Shown here piece after piece: positions 1 to 5,589 of a stretch of DNA of 5,589 nucleotides. The stretch comes from Clostridiales bacterium UBA8960 (lineage in GTDB: Bacteria > Bacillota > Clostridia > Peptostreptococcales > Acidaminobacteraceae): NCBI GenBank assembly GCA_003482695.1, contig DMYC01000001.1, positions 1-5,589 of the forward strand, written 5' to 3'. The notes under the pieces are model-generated. The model searched no databases. It worked only from the letters and a program-made list of their open reading frames with translations, and was not told where the DNA came from. Made by a program: the position numbers and the translations under genes. Position 1 is the first letter of the stretch; each line of letters begins with the position of its first letter.

Positions 1-807
1 GCGCCATTTATCTTATCAAGCGAGAACGGCTACTTTGAAAAACTAGGTTTAGACGTTGAAATTACAGTGTTCAAGAGTGCGCTCGACCGCGATACAGCGA
101 TGCAAACGGGAAACCTTGATGGTGTAATGGCGGACATGTTGACGATCGTTTTTTATAACGAAGCAGGTTTAAAATCCAAAATCACATCGCAAACTTATGG
201 CAGTTATGTCATGGTGACAACCCCTAATCTCGATAGAGACGCATTTTTCAAAATCGATCCAGTTCGCGTGGGCATTTCTGCAAATACAGTGATTGATTTC
301 GTCACGGACCAAATCGCGTATGTGGAAAATATGAATGACAAAGTGGAGGCGATTGCGATTCCTCAAATGCCAGTGAGACTTGAAATGCTTGGCGTAGGAG
401 AACTTGATGCAGCGACTTTGCCAGAGCCTTTAGCATCTGCCGCAGTTCTTAATGGCGGTGAGAAAGTAAGTGGTACACTAGATTTGGGACTGCAACCGGG
501 AATATTCATTATGACGGATTCTTCACTCGAAGGAAAAGCTTTTGAAATTCAGGCACTTTATGAAGGTTATAACCAAGGTGTCGATTATCTTAACAGCACA
601 AGTCAAGATGAATACATTGAGCTTCTAGTCGATCAATTGGGTTTTCCACCATCGTTAGTTGGCAAGTTCCAGTTTCCTGAACTTAGCCATGCTCAACCGG
701 CTGACGAGGTCACTTTTGATACGGTCGTGAATTGGATGATGGAAAGAGGATTAACGACTTCTAAAATGAATTTCTCTGAAGCTTTTACATCAAAATTCAT
801 CAAGTAG
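1..807 (+). CDS. ABC transporter substrate-binding protein, NMT1/SsuA-like (5' end missing)
   Basis: The frame is open from the first base, so the gene starts outside the window; 268 residues and a TAG stop are visible. Recognisable pieces of the NitT/TauT-type periplasmic-binding fold are ENGYFEKLGLDVE near visible residues 8-20, the GNLDGVMAD segment near 37-45 (the 'counts of available sites' loop seen in this family), VGISANTV near 90-97, and LDAATLPEP near 135-143. Family members usually run about 300-340 residues, so the missing part should be the secretion/lipoprotein signal and the first strand of lobe 1. In Gram-positives such proteins are tethered outside the membrane and pass a small solute to an ABC permease and ATPase, which would lie upstream. 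The substrate (sulfonate, nitrate, thiamine precursor or other) cannot be read from this fragment. A GTG at 67 lies inside the conserved fold and is not a credible start. The gene ends its plus-strand unit, with a terminator close behind. Confidence 0.85.
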   Translation, partial: APFILSSENGYFEKLGLDVEITVFKSALDRDTAMQTGNLDGVMADMLTIVFYNEAGLKSKITSQTYGSYVMVTTPNLDRDAFFKIDPVRVGISANTVIDFVTDQIAYVENMNDKVEAIAIPQMPVRLEMLGVGELDAATLPEPLASAAVLNGGEKVSGTLDLGLQPGIFIMTDSSLEGKAFEIQALYEGYNQGVDYLNSTSQDEYIELLVDQLGFPPSLVGKFQFPELSHAQPADEVTFDTVVNWMMERGLTTSKMNFSEAFTSKFIK

Positions 808-824
808 TCTCTACTCAAAAAAAT

Positions 825-866
825 AAACTCAGTGTCTCGAAGGCTTTCGAGATTCTGAGTTTTTTT
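825..866. terminator. Bidirectional intrinsic terminator between convergent genes
   Basis: An outer stem AAACTCAG/CTGAGTTT (825-832 with 855-862) and an inner stem TCTCGAA/TTCGAGA (835-841 with 846-852) are separated by a two-base internal mismatch and closed by a GGCT loop. On the plus strand the stem runs into seven T residues (860-866), which suits the transporter gene ending at 807. On the minus strand the A run at 817-823 becomes a T run behind the same stem, which suits the MarR gene ending at 884. One hairpin therefore probably serves both genes. Confidence 0.88.
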
Positions 867-883
867 AATGGATTAGCGAGGTT

Positions 884-1351
884 TCAATTATGCTTATTGC
901 CTAACAGTGTTTCAGATAGTATGTTGTTTAGATTAGAAAACGTTTGGTCGAGCTTTTCCAGTGTTTTAAAATCAAGGTCCAGTAATTGGTGGGACATCTC
1001 TTCGCTAAAGCTGCTCAAAGTGCTTTCTACGATATTTCGACCTTTTTCAGTCAATGAAATATAATAGACGCGTTTATCTTCGAGGTCGATCTGCTTGTGC
1101 AAATAGCCGTCCTCAATAGCCGTCTTAACGTATCGACTACAATTTGGTAGAGAGATATTCAGGATTTCTGAAACTTCTGAAATCATGAGACGTTCATGAC
1201 GGTAAACCGTGTGCAGCAATTTAAATTCAAGTTTGCTGACAGCGGTGTCCTGATTCTTAATGATACTGGAATGGATGACTTCTTCATAGAAATCATTGAA
1301 AATCATAACTTGCTTCAAGATACTCTTTACTTTATGATTGTTGTCTTTCAT
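884..1351 (-). CDS. MarR-family transcriptional regulator
   Basis: The 155-residue product has the usual length and layout of a MarR dimer: N- and C-terminal helices that would form the dimer interface around a central winged helix-turn-helix. The scaffold helix lies near residues 55-66 (ISEVSEILNIS), the recognition helix near 69-82 (NCSRYVKTAIEDGYL), and the wing near 89-103 carries the family hallmark DLEDKRVYYISLTEKG. The ATG at 1351 has an AAGGAG (complement of 1364-1369) 12 bases upstream. Such proteins usually repress their own gene or a neighbour and release DNA on binding a ligand or on oxidation. The only cysteine, Cys71, sits at the start of the recognition helix. The ligand and targets are unknown. 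It is convergent with the transporter gene and follows proA by 74 bp on the same strand, but has its own promoter. Similarity to FabT, the fatty-acid MarR regulator, was considered but is not supported. Confidence 0.9.
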   Translation of the reverse strand: MKDNNHKVKSILKQVMIFNDFYEEVIHSSIIKNQDTAVSKLEFKLLHTVYRHERLMISEVSEILNISLPNCSRYVKTAIEDGYLHKQIDLEDKRVYYISLTEKGRNIVESTLSSFSEEMSHQLLDLDFKTLEKLDQTFSNLNNILSETLLGNKHN

Positions 1352-1372
1352 TTGTCAATCACACTCCTTAAT

Positions 1373-1386
1373 TCATTATAAAATGA
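1373..1386. promoter_or_regulatory. Possible operator: 14-bp palindrome over the marR -10 box
   Basis: TCATT (1373-1377) and AATGA (1382-1386) are exact inverted repeats around a four-base centre, and only one of the seven base pairs of the 14-mer breaks symmetry. The element covers the -10 hexamer of the MarR promoter. MarR proteins commonly bind such AT-rich palindromes and autorepress by blocking polymerase. In an AT-rich promoter a chance match is possible, so this is an inference from position and symmetry. Confidence 0.35.
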
Positions 1387-1403
1387 CAGTTATATAAAAT
1401 CAA
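1375..1403 (-). promoter_or_regulatory. Sigma-A-type promoter of the MarR gene
   Basis: Read on the minus strand, TTGATT (complement of 1398-1403) and TATAAT (complement of 1375-1380) are separated by exactly 17 bp, a near-consensus vegetative promoter. Transcription would start close to 1368, leaving a leader of only about 17 bases, with the ribosome binding site at its very 5' end. The promoter begins about 22 bp past the proA stop, so the regulator can be expressed separately from proBA. Confidence 0.75.
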
Positions 1404-1425
1404 TATGAGAAAAAGACAGAAAACA

Positions 1426-2706
1426 TTAATCTCGAATTTGACCGTTCCCATATACGACATATTTAATCGTCGTTAGCGCAACAAGCCCCATAGGGCCTCG
1501 AGCATGAAGTTTTTGGGTGCTTATGCCGATTTCTGCACCAAAACCAAATTGCCCCCCATCTGTGAAGCGTGTGGACGCATTTACATAGACCGTTGACGAG
1601 TCGACATAGTCTAGAAATTTTTGAGCATGATCATAGTGGTTTGTGAGAATTGCCTCCGAGTGACCGCTGCTATAAGCGTCGATGTGAGCGATTGCATCTT
1701 CTAACGTGCTAACCGTCTTGACGGCAAGTTTGAAATCCAAATACTCAGTTTCCCAATCGTAGTCCGCAGCGAGTTTGCAACTTGAGAGGTCTAATGATAA
1801 CGAATTGGCGATTTCAAACGATTTATCACAAAGTGCAAGTTCTACACCGGCTTCCGTTAATGTCTCAATCAATTGCTTAAGTACCGCGTTCGCGTTCTCG
1901 ATGTTGATGAGGACCGTTTCTACGGCGTTACAAGCGCCTGGTCTTTGTACCTTTGCATTTTTGATGATCTCTATCGCTTTATTGACATCGTAATCCGAAT
2001 CGACATAGATGTGACAGTTGCCTGTGCCCGTTTCGATCATAGGCACTTTTGAATGGTCAGAAACAAACTGTATGAGTCCTGCGCCTCCGCGCGGTATGAC
2101 ACAATCGATATAAGGCTTGGCAGCCAACAGTTGTTTAGTGAAATCGCGATCAGTCGTTGCAACGAGCTGAACGGAACCTTTAGGAAATCCACAGGTTTCA
2201 ATCGCAATATCCACGGCTTTCATCAGCGCCTTATTCGTCATCAAAGCGTCAGAGCCACCTTTTAGTATCACTGCATTTCCAGTTTTGATGCATAATGCTG
2301 TCGCGTCGATGGTCACGTTCGGTCTAGATTCATAAATCATCGCAATCACACCAAGTGGTACACGTCGAGCACCGATTTGAAGGCCTGAATCATTTAGCCA
2401 CATGCCATCCACTTCTCCAACAGGATCTTTAAGCGACACGACTTGAACCAGCCCCTCAACCATCTCTTCAAAACGCTTTTCGGTTAGTGTCAAGCGCTCG
2501 ATCAGCGCCTCTTTGAGACCACTTGAACGTGCATCTGCGACGTCCATGCCATTAGAAGCGATAATGTCCGATTTGGCGGCATTTAGTTGTTTTGCGATTT
2601 CAAGTAAAAGTTGATTCTTCTCCACAGTGGAGCGTGTTCTCAAAAATCGTGCGGCCTCCTTTGCTTGAGTGCCCATTTTTTTTATTTCTAAAGTATAATC
2701 TGTCAT
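1426..2706 (-). CDS. proA: Gamma-glutamyl phosphate reductase (glutamate-5-semialdehyde dehydrogenase)
   Basis: ProA uses NADPH to reduce gamma-glutamyl phosphate to glutamate-5-semialdehyde, the second step of proline synthesis in the cytoplasm; the product cyclises to pyrroline-5-carboxylate. The 426 residues match the full length of the family. It has the aldehyde-dehydrogenase-like fold: the VPLGVIAMIYESRPN cofactor-domain segment at 116-130, KGGSDA at 149-154, the catalytic cysteine Cys259 within RPGACNAVE, YSSGHSEAI at 345-353, and the C-terminal ASTRFTDGGQFGFG and HARGPMGL blocks (377-390, 401-408). No expected residue appears missing. The ATG start lies 16 bases after the proB stop, and an AAGGGG 12 bases upstream overlaps that stop, so the two genes should be translated from one message. 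No hairpin follows the stop, so some readthrough into the MarR gene is possible. An A8 run occurs in codons 8-11. Confidence 0.97.
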   Translation of the reverse strand: MTDYTLEIKKMGTQAKEAARFLRTRSTVEKNQLLLEIAKQLNAAKSDIIASNGMDVADARSSGLKEALIERLTLTEKRFEEMVEGLVQVVSLKDPVGEVDGMWLNDSGLQIGARRVPLGVIAMIYESRPNVTIDATALCIKTGNAVILKGGSDALMTNKALMKAVDIAIETCGFPKGSVQLVATTDRDFTKQLLAAKPYIDCVIPRGGAGLIQFVSDHSKVPMIETGTGNCHIYVDSDYDVNKAIEIIKNAKVQRPGACNAVETVLINIENANAVLKQLIETLTEAGVELALCDKSFEIANSLSLDLSSCKLAADYDWETEYLDFKLAVKTVSTLEDAIAHIDAYSSGHSEAILTNHYDHAQKFLDYVDSSTVYVNASTRFTDGGQFGFGAEIGISTQKLHARGPMGLVALTTIKYVVYGNGQIRD

Positions 2707-2718
2707 AAGTCAGCTATT

Positions 2719-2724
2719 CCCCTT
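2719..2724 (-). promoter_or_regulatory. Ribosome binding site of proA, overlapping the proB stop
   Basis: On the minus strand AAGGGG shares its two A residues with the TAA stop of proB. It stands 12 bases before the proA ATG, somewhat longer than ideal. The overlap suggests that ribosomes finishing proB help initiate proA, which fits the need for similar amounts of the two enzymes around an unstable acyl-phosphate intermediate. Confidence 0.6.
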
Positions 2725-3517
2725 ATCTATTTCTAAAATCAAAAAATGTACCAAATGGTTGCCCACTGAACAAATAATTTAAAACGTCAGGTTCACCGCT
2801 GTTGACGATGAACATGGTCTTGCCGACGCTTTCGATAATTCGAGCGGCCTTAAATTTAGTCTGCATCCCTCCAGTTCCAACTGCTGAGCCAGCATCTCCA
2901 GCATCTATCATATCAAGAGTCTCGATTTTGTCGATAACTGGGATCATGAAAGCATCTGAAAACTTTCGAGGGTCTTTATTATATACCCCGTTTATGTCTG
3001 ATAAAATAATTAAGTTTTCAAAATTTATCATTTTACATACTTCAGCAGATAATGTGTCATTATCGCCGACTTTGATTTCATCTATAGCGACGACATCGTT
3101 CTCGTTTATGATGGGAATGATTCTAAAGTCAATGAGTTTTTCCAGTGCGTTTATGCAATGTTCACGACGTGAATCCTGATACATATCCTCTTTGGTCAGC
3201 AAAACTTGTGCAACCGTGATGCCGAATTCCGCGAAAAATTTTTCGTACATATGCATAAGTGTACTTTGTCCAACCGCTGCAGCTGCCTGTTTTTCGGGTA
3301 TGCTCTTCGGTTTTTCGGAGAGTTTCATTTTACCTATTCCAGCGGCGATGGCGCCAGAGGAGACAATAATGATGTCTTTTCCGCTGTTATAAAGGTTCGC
3401 GATTTGCTTGACTAAGCTCTCCATCTTCCATAAATCAAGTAGGCCACTGTCGTGTGTCAATGAAGAAGAGCCGATTTTAATGACGATTCTATTCAGATTT
3501 TTTAGTGTATTTACCAT
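2723..3517 (-). CDS. proB: Glutamate 5-kinase, short form without PUA domain
   Basis: ProB phosphorylates the gamma-carboxyl of glutamate with ATP, the committed step of proline synthesis. The 264 residues are a complete amino-acid-kinase domain: IVIKIGSSSLT at 11-21 (phosphate-binding Lys14), IIIVSSGAIAAG at 49-60, AAAVGQ at 79-84, LLTKEDM at 106-112, INENDVV at 137-143 and VGDNDTLSAE at 150-159 (glutamate site), ILSDINGVYNKDP at 171-183, and GTGGMQTKFKAA at 214-225 (nucleotide and phosphate site). Long forms such as those of E. coli and B. subtilis have about 370 residues with a C-terminal PUA domain. That domain is absent here, and only 16 bases separate the stop from proA, so it is not a recent frameshift. 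The ATG at 3517 follows a strong GGAGGT by five bases. In the long enzymes proline inhibits the kinase domain, so feedback control could persist, but this is not visible directly. Confidence 0.96.
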   Translation of the reverse strand: MVNTLKNLNRIVIKIGSSSLTHDSGLLDLWKMESLVKQIANLYNSGKDIIIVSSGAIAAGIGKMKLSEKPKSIPEKQAAAAVGQSTLMHMYEKFFAEFGITVAQVLLTKEDMYQDSRREHCINALEKLIDFRIIPIINENDVVAIDEIKVGDNDTLSAEVCKMINFENLIILSDINGVYNKDPRKFSDAFMIPVIDKIETLDMIDAGDAGSAVGTGGMQTKFKAARIIESVGKTMFIVNSGEPDVLNYLFSGQPFGTFFDFRNR

Positions 3518-3522
3518 AATTT

Positions 3523-3528
3523 ACCTCC
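3523..3528 (-). promoter_or_regulatory. Ribosome binding site of proB
   Basis: GGAGGT (complement of 3523-3528) lies five bases before the ATG at 3517. It fixes the start codon and leaves room for only a short leader from the promoter upstream. Confidence 0.85.
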
Positions 3529-3543
3529 GCTAAATTTCAAAAA

Positions 3544-3572
3544 AGTATAACATATTGTTACTAAAAAGTAAA
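3544..3572 (-). promoter_or_regulatory. Promoter of the proBA operon (extended -10)
   Basis: On the minus strand the -10 box TATACT (complement of 3544-3549) is preceded by TGT, giving an extended -10. TTTACT (complement of 3567-3572) is 17 bp further upstream and matches four of six bases of the -35 consensus. Transcription would start near 3537, about 20 bases before the ATG. That leader is too short for a T-box or other riboswitch, so control would have to act at initiation or on the enzyme. The -35 box overlaps the foot of the fabZ terminator hairpin. Confidence 0.68.
3558..3571. promoter_or_regulatory. Inverted repeat within the proBA promoter
   Basis: TTACT (3558-3562) and AGTAA (3567-3571) are perfect inverted repeats around AAAA. 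They cover most of the -35 box and part of the spacer of the proBA promoter, where a bound repressor would block polymerase. The same bases are the T-rich tail of the upstream terminator, so the symmetry could be incidental. No regulator is identified. Confidence 0.3.
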
Positions 3573-3599
3573 GGACAGAGATAAAAGATCTCTGTCCTT
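3563..3599 (-). terminator. Intrinsic terminator of the fab operon
   Basis: AAGGACAGAGAT (3571-3582) and ATCTCTGTCCTT (3588-3599) form a perfect 12-bp stem around a five-base AAAAG loop (as read on the plus strand). On the minus strand the stem is followed by TAC and five T residues (3563-3567). It begins about 18 bases past the fabZ stop and should end the fabG-fabF-fabZ message before proB. Confidence 0.85.
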
Positions 3600-3617
3600 G
3601 CTTTTGGAGGATTGGCA

Positions 3618-4043
3618 CTATCCAATCATAAAAGATAATTCCGCTTCACAAGCGATGGCATCGCCAACTCGGGCAGTCGCTTTGCCAACACCGAAATTTG
3701 ACCTGGATTTTACGATTTCCACAGTTAGCGTCAACGTATCACCTGGTATCACTTTTCTTCTAAACTTGCAGTTATTTATTGAAGCAAAATATGCGATTTT
3801 TCCTTTATTTTCTTCTTTCTTTAAAATGGCGATTGCACCGACTTGAGCGAGTGCTTCGACGATGAGGACACCAGGCATGACGTGCTCCTGTGGAAAGTGC
3901 CCTAAAAAGAAATACTCATTTGCCGTGACATTCTTAATGCCAGTGGCACTTACGCCTTCTTCAAGCGCGATGACTTGATCCACGAGCAGGAACGGATATC
4001 TATGGGGGATAATCTCTTGTATCTGATTGCTATTTAACAGCAT
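3618..4043 (-). CDS. fabZ: 3-hydroxyacyl-[acyl-carrier-protein] dehydratase FabZ
   Basis: FabZ removes water from 3-hydroxyacyl-ACP to give trans-2-enoyl-ACP in each cycle of type II fatty-acid synthesis, in the cytoplasm. The 141 residues match the family, which has a single hot-dog fold acting as a dimer or trimer of dimers. The N-terminal signature [10 protein letters not shown] spans 13-22. The catalytic His49 lies in GHFP (48-51) and the catalytic Glu63 in the helix [11 protein letters not shown] (59-69). FabA-type isomerases differ in this region and carry Asp in place of Glu, so FabZ is the better name. One oddity: the loop reads [10 protein letters not shown], with His54 where most relatives have proline. 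The ATG lies eight bases after the fabF stop, and its AGGAG overlaps that stop, indicating translational coupling. It is the last gene of the operon before a strong terminator. Confidence 0.96.
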   Translation of the reverse strand: MLLNSNQIQEIIPHRYPFLLVDQVIALEEGVSATGIKNVTANEYFFLGHFPQEHVMPGVLIVEALAQVGAIAILKKEENKGKIAYFASINNCKFRRKVIPGDTLTLTVEIVKSRSNFGVGKATARVGDAIACEAELSFMIG

Positions 4044-4048
4044 GAGAA

Positions 4049-4053
4049 CTCCT
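4049..4053 (-). promoter_or_regulatory. Ribosome binding site of fabZ, overlapping the fabF stop
   Basis: On the minus strand the fabF stop and the fabZ site merge as TAGGAG, with AGGAG five bases before the fabZ ATG. The overlap points to coupled translation of the condensing enzyme and the dehydratase. Confidence 0.75.
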
Positions 4054-5290
4054 ATTCTTCGTATTTCGAGAAAATAAGTGAAGCGTTATGCCCACCGAAG
4101 CCAAGTGAATTTGTAAGTGCATATCTCACTTTTTTCTGACGGCCTACATTTGGAACATAATCTAAATCGCATTGAGGATCTGCCTCATTGAAGTTGATGG
4201 TTGCAGGGATATAATCATTTTGAACCGAGAGGGAACATACAGCTGACTCGATTGCGCCCGCTGCACCAAGCAAATGTCCTGTCATGGATTTTGTCGATGA
4301 TACGGCCAACTTGTAGGCATGATCCCCGAATGTTGACTTGATCGCCGCGGTCTCGAAAATGTCGTTGTATGGTGTGCTTGTTCCGTGAGCGTTGATGTAG
4401 TCAATATCTTCCGGCTTAATGCCAGCGTCTCTAATCGCCATTTTCATAGCTCTTGCACCACCTTCGCCACCAGGTGCTGGTGTTGTGATGTGATGAGAAT
4501 CACTTGTTGTGCCATAGCCTACGAGCTCAGCGTATATCTTTGCACCACGCGCTTTAGCGTGATCAAGCGTCTCTAGCACGAGCATCGCGGCACCTTCTGC
4601 CATAACAAAGCCACTTCTATCTTTATCAAACGGTATTGAAGCTCTCATCGGATCTGTTGCTTCACATAGCGCAGTCATTGCTTGAAATCCGCCGATACCA
4701 AGTGCTGTAATAGTCGCCTCTGAACCGCCTGCGAGCATAACGTCATGATAGCCTGCTTTGAGGTCTTTAAAGGCTTCGCCTATGGCACTCGCACTGGATG
4801 CACATGCCGTGTTGTATGTGAGACAAGAGCCTTTTATGCCGAGCTCAATTGAGACATTACCTGCAGCAAGGTTTGAAATGGACATGGGAATAAAAAATGG
4901 TGAGATTCTATCGACGCCTTTAGTCATCAGTTTCTCGGATGTTTCTTCGATTGTGATAAGACCACCAATGCCATTGCCCATATAGATGCCGATGCGTTCA
5001 GCATTCGTCTCGTCAATTGTGAGATTGGCATCTGCAACAGCGTATTTAGACGAAGTGATCGCAAAGTGGGTAAAACGATCCATACGTTTCGCATCTTTTT
5101 TATTGATCGTTGCCGATGGATCATAATCCTTGATTTCTCCTGCAACTTTAACTTTGAATGAAGTCGTGTCAAAAGACTCTATTAGGCTAATGCCACATTT
5201 TCCTGCTTTAACGCCATCCCAAAATTGGTCAACACCATGACCTATTGGTGAAACAATACCGATTCCGGTAACCACTACGCGATGATTCAT
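4052..5290 (-). CDS. fabF: 3-oxoacyl-[acyl-carrier-protein] synthase II
   Basis: FabF (KAS II) condenses acyl-ACP with malonyl-ACP, releasing CO2 and lengthening the chain by two carbons. From the ATG at 5290 the product is 412 residues, the normal family length. It begins with the typical [17 protein letters not shown]. The Cys-His-His active site is complete: Cys163 in NTACASS, His302 in [11 protein letters not shown], and His339 in [14 protein letters not shown]. The gatekeeper loop GFGGHN is at 397-402. The KAS III (FabH) pattern of Cys-His-Asn is excluded by the second histidine. The open frame continues 61 codons upstream to 5473, but that part overlaps fabG in another frame, has no homology, and would ignore the strong AGGAGG seven bases before 5290. 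The gene starts 19 bases after the fabG stop and is followed by fabZ, so it is internal to one operon. Confidence 0.97.
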   Translation of the reverse strand: MNHRVVVTGIGIVSPIGHGVDQFWDGVKAGKCGISLIESFDTTSFKVKVAGEIKDYDPSATINKKDAKRMDRFTHFAITSSKYAVADANLTIDETNAERIGIYMGNGIGGLITIEETSEKLMTKGVDRISPFFIPMSISNLAAGNVSIELGIKGSCLTYNTACASSASAIGEAFKDLKAGYHDVMLAGGSEATITALGIGGFQAMTALCEATDPMRASIPFDKDRSGFVMAEGAAMLVLETLDHAKARGAKIYAELVGYGTTSDSHHITTPAPGGEGGARAMKMAIRDAGIKPEDIDYINAHGTSTPYNDIFETAAIKSTFGDHAYKLAVSSTKSMTGHLLGAAGAIESAVCSLSVQNDYIPATINFNEADPQCDLDYVPNVGRQKKVRYALTNSLGFGGHNASLIFSKYEE

Positions 5291-5297
5291 ATATATG

Positions 5298-5303
5298 CCT
5301 CCT
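5298..5303 (-). promoter_or_regulatory. Ribosome binding site that fixes the fabF start
   Basis: AGGAGG (complement of 5298-5303) stands seven bases before the ATG at 5290, in the short fabG-fabF gap. It decides the start against longer in-frame alternatives up to 5473. Confidence 0.9.
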
Positions 5304-5309
5304 GAATAA

Positions 5310-5589
5310 CTACATAGCCATTCCGCCATCCACTTGGATGACTTGGCCAGTGATGTATTTTGCTTGTTCTGATGCCAGGAAAATGACAAGGTTCGCCACA
5401 TCGTCAGGCTCTCCGAATTTTCCCATAGGTATATTTTGAAGTGTTGCCTTTTTAGCTTCATCTGATATGGCATCGGTCATTTGCGTCGCAATAAATCCCG
5501 GTGCGATGGCATTGACTCTAACACCTCTTGGTGCAAGCTCTCTTGCGACAGCCTTAGTGAATCCAATTACGCCTGCTTTTGAAGCGGCA
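5310..5589 (-). CDS. fabG: 3-oxoacyl-[acyl-carrier-protein] reductase, C-terminal part
   Basis: FabG reduces 3-ketoacyl-ACP to 3-hydroxyacyl-ACP with NADPH. Only the last 92 residues and the TAG stop (complement of 5310-5312) are in the window; the 5' part lies beyond the right edge. The visible piece opens with [15 protein letters not shown], which contains the lysine of the YxxxK catalytic motif of short-chain dehydrogenases; the tyrosine is just outside. [17 protein letters not shown] follows at 22-38, then the P-x-D-V-A-N helix (61-66), and the characteristic C-terminus [14 protein letters not shown], which forms the tetramer interface in FabG. Short-chain dehydrogenases are many, but the ending and the position directly before fabF and fabZ support FabG. 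The Rossmann nucleotide-binding half cannot be checked here. Confidence 0.93.
   Translation of the reverse strand, partial: AASKAGVIGFTKAVARELAPRGVRVNAIAPGFIATQMTDAISDEAKKATLQNIPMGKFGEPDDVANLVIFLASEQAKYITGQVIQVDGGMAM

Noticed and set aside
67..807. Complete transporter protein starting at GTG 67
   Set aside because: The frame is open to base 1 and the residues before 67 belong to the conserved fold, so the gene is truncated by the window edge.
884..1351. MarR gene as FabT, regulator of fatty-acid synthesis
   Set aside because: The fab operon is in the window, but the regulator is not at its head, the protein does not resemble FabT beyond the general fold, and I see no FabT-like palindrome near the fab genes.
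2694..2699. Plus-strand TATAAT near the proA start
   Set aside because: It is coding sequence for the N-terminus of ProA, has no suitable -35 box, and no plus-strand gene follows.
2802..3415. Plus-strand open frames opposite proB (and similar ones opposite proA, fabZ and fabF)
   Set aside because: They are antisense to clearly conserved genes, lack good ribosome binding sites and give no recognisable proteins.
3518..3543. T-box or riboswitch in the proB leader
   Set aside because: The predicted leader is about 20 bases, and the hairpin upstream is explained as the fabZ terminator.
5291..5473. In-frame 61-codon N-terminal extension of fabF
   Set aside because: It overlaps fabG in another frame, resembles no FabF sequence, and bypasses the AGGAGG and typical MNHRVVVTG start at 5290.
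1..5589. Mobile element, CRISPR array, phage or toxin-antitoxin system
   Set aside because: No repeated arrays, transposase or integrase motifs, terminal repeats or small paired genes were seen; all coding space is accounted for by housekeeping, transport and regulatory genes.

Overview
The window reads as ordinary chromosomal DNA from a low-to-moderate GC Gram-positive bacterium, most likely a clostridial-type Firmicute. The evidence is the strong AGGAGG-type ribosome binding sites, the sigma-A-like promoters, the run of type II fatty-acid synthesis genes (fabG-fabF-fabZ), and a short glutamate 5-kinase. I cannot name the genus from the sequence alone. I see no insertion sequence, phage, CRISPR, tRNA or rRNA signal, and no gene-free stretch longer than about 100 bp.

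Layout, left to right. (1) Positions 1-807, plus strand: the 3' part of an ABC-transporter substrate-binding protein of the NMT1/SsuA-like (NitT/TauT) class. (2) Positions 825-866: a strong hairpin that can terminate transcription in both directions between two convergent genes. (3) Positions 884-1351, minus strand: a complete MarR-family regulator with its own near-consensus promoter and a small palindrome over the -10 box. (4) Positions 1426-3517, minus strand: proB then proA, the first two enzymes of proline synthesis from glutamate, as a tight two-gene operon. (5) Positions 3518-3617: an intergenic region in which the fab terminator and the proBA promoter overlap. (6) Positions 3618 to the right edge, minus strand: fabG (3' part only), fabF and fabZ, the distal end of a fatty-acid synthesis operon.

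Transcription on the minus strand runs from right to left: fabG-fabF-fabZ, terminator, proB-proA, then marR. FabG reduces 3-ketoacyl-ACP, FabZ dehydrates the 3-hydroxyacyl-ACP, and FabF condenses the acyl chain with malonyl-ACP, so three steps of the elongation cycle are encoded together. ProB and ProA convert glutamate through gamma-glutamyl phosphate to glutamate semialdehyde, which cyclises to pyrroline-5-carboxylate; the last enzyme, ProC, is not here. The MarR regulator may serve itself, the neighbouring transporter, or distant genes; the sequence does not decide.

I found no convincing new biological system. The points most worth a second look are small: a histidine where FabZ normally has a conserved proline beside the catalytic histidine, the interleaving of the fab terminator with the proBA promoter, and two 14-bp inverted repeats placed on the proBA and marR promoters.
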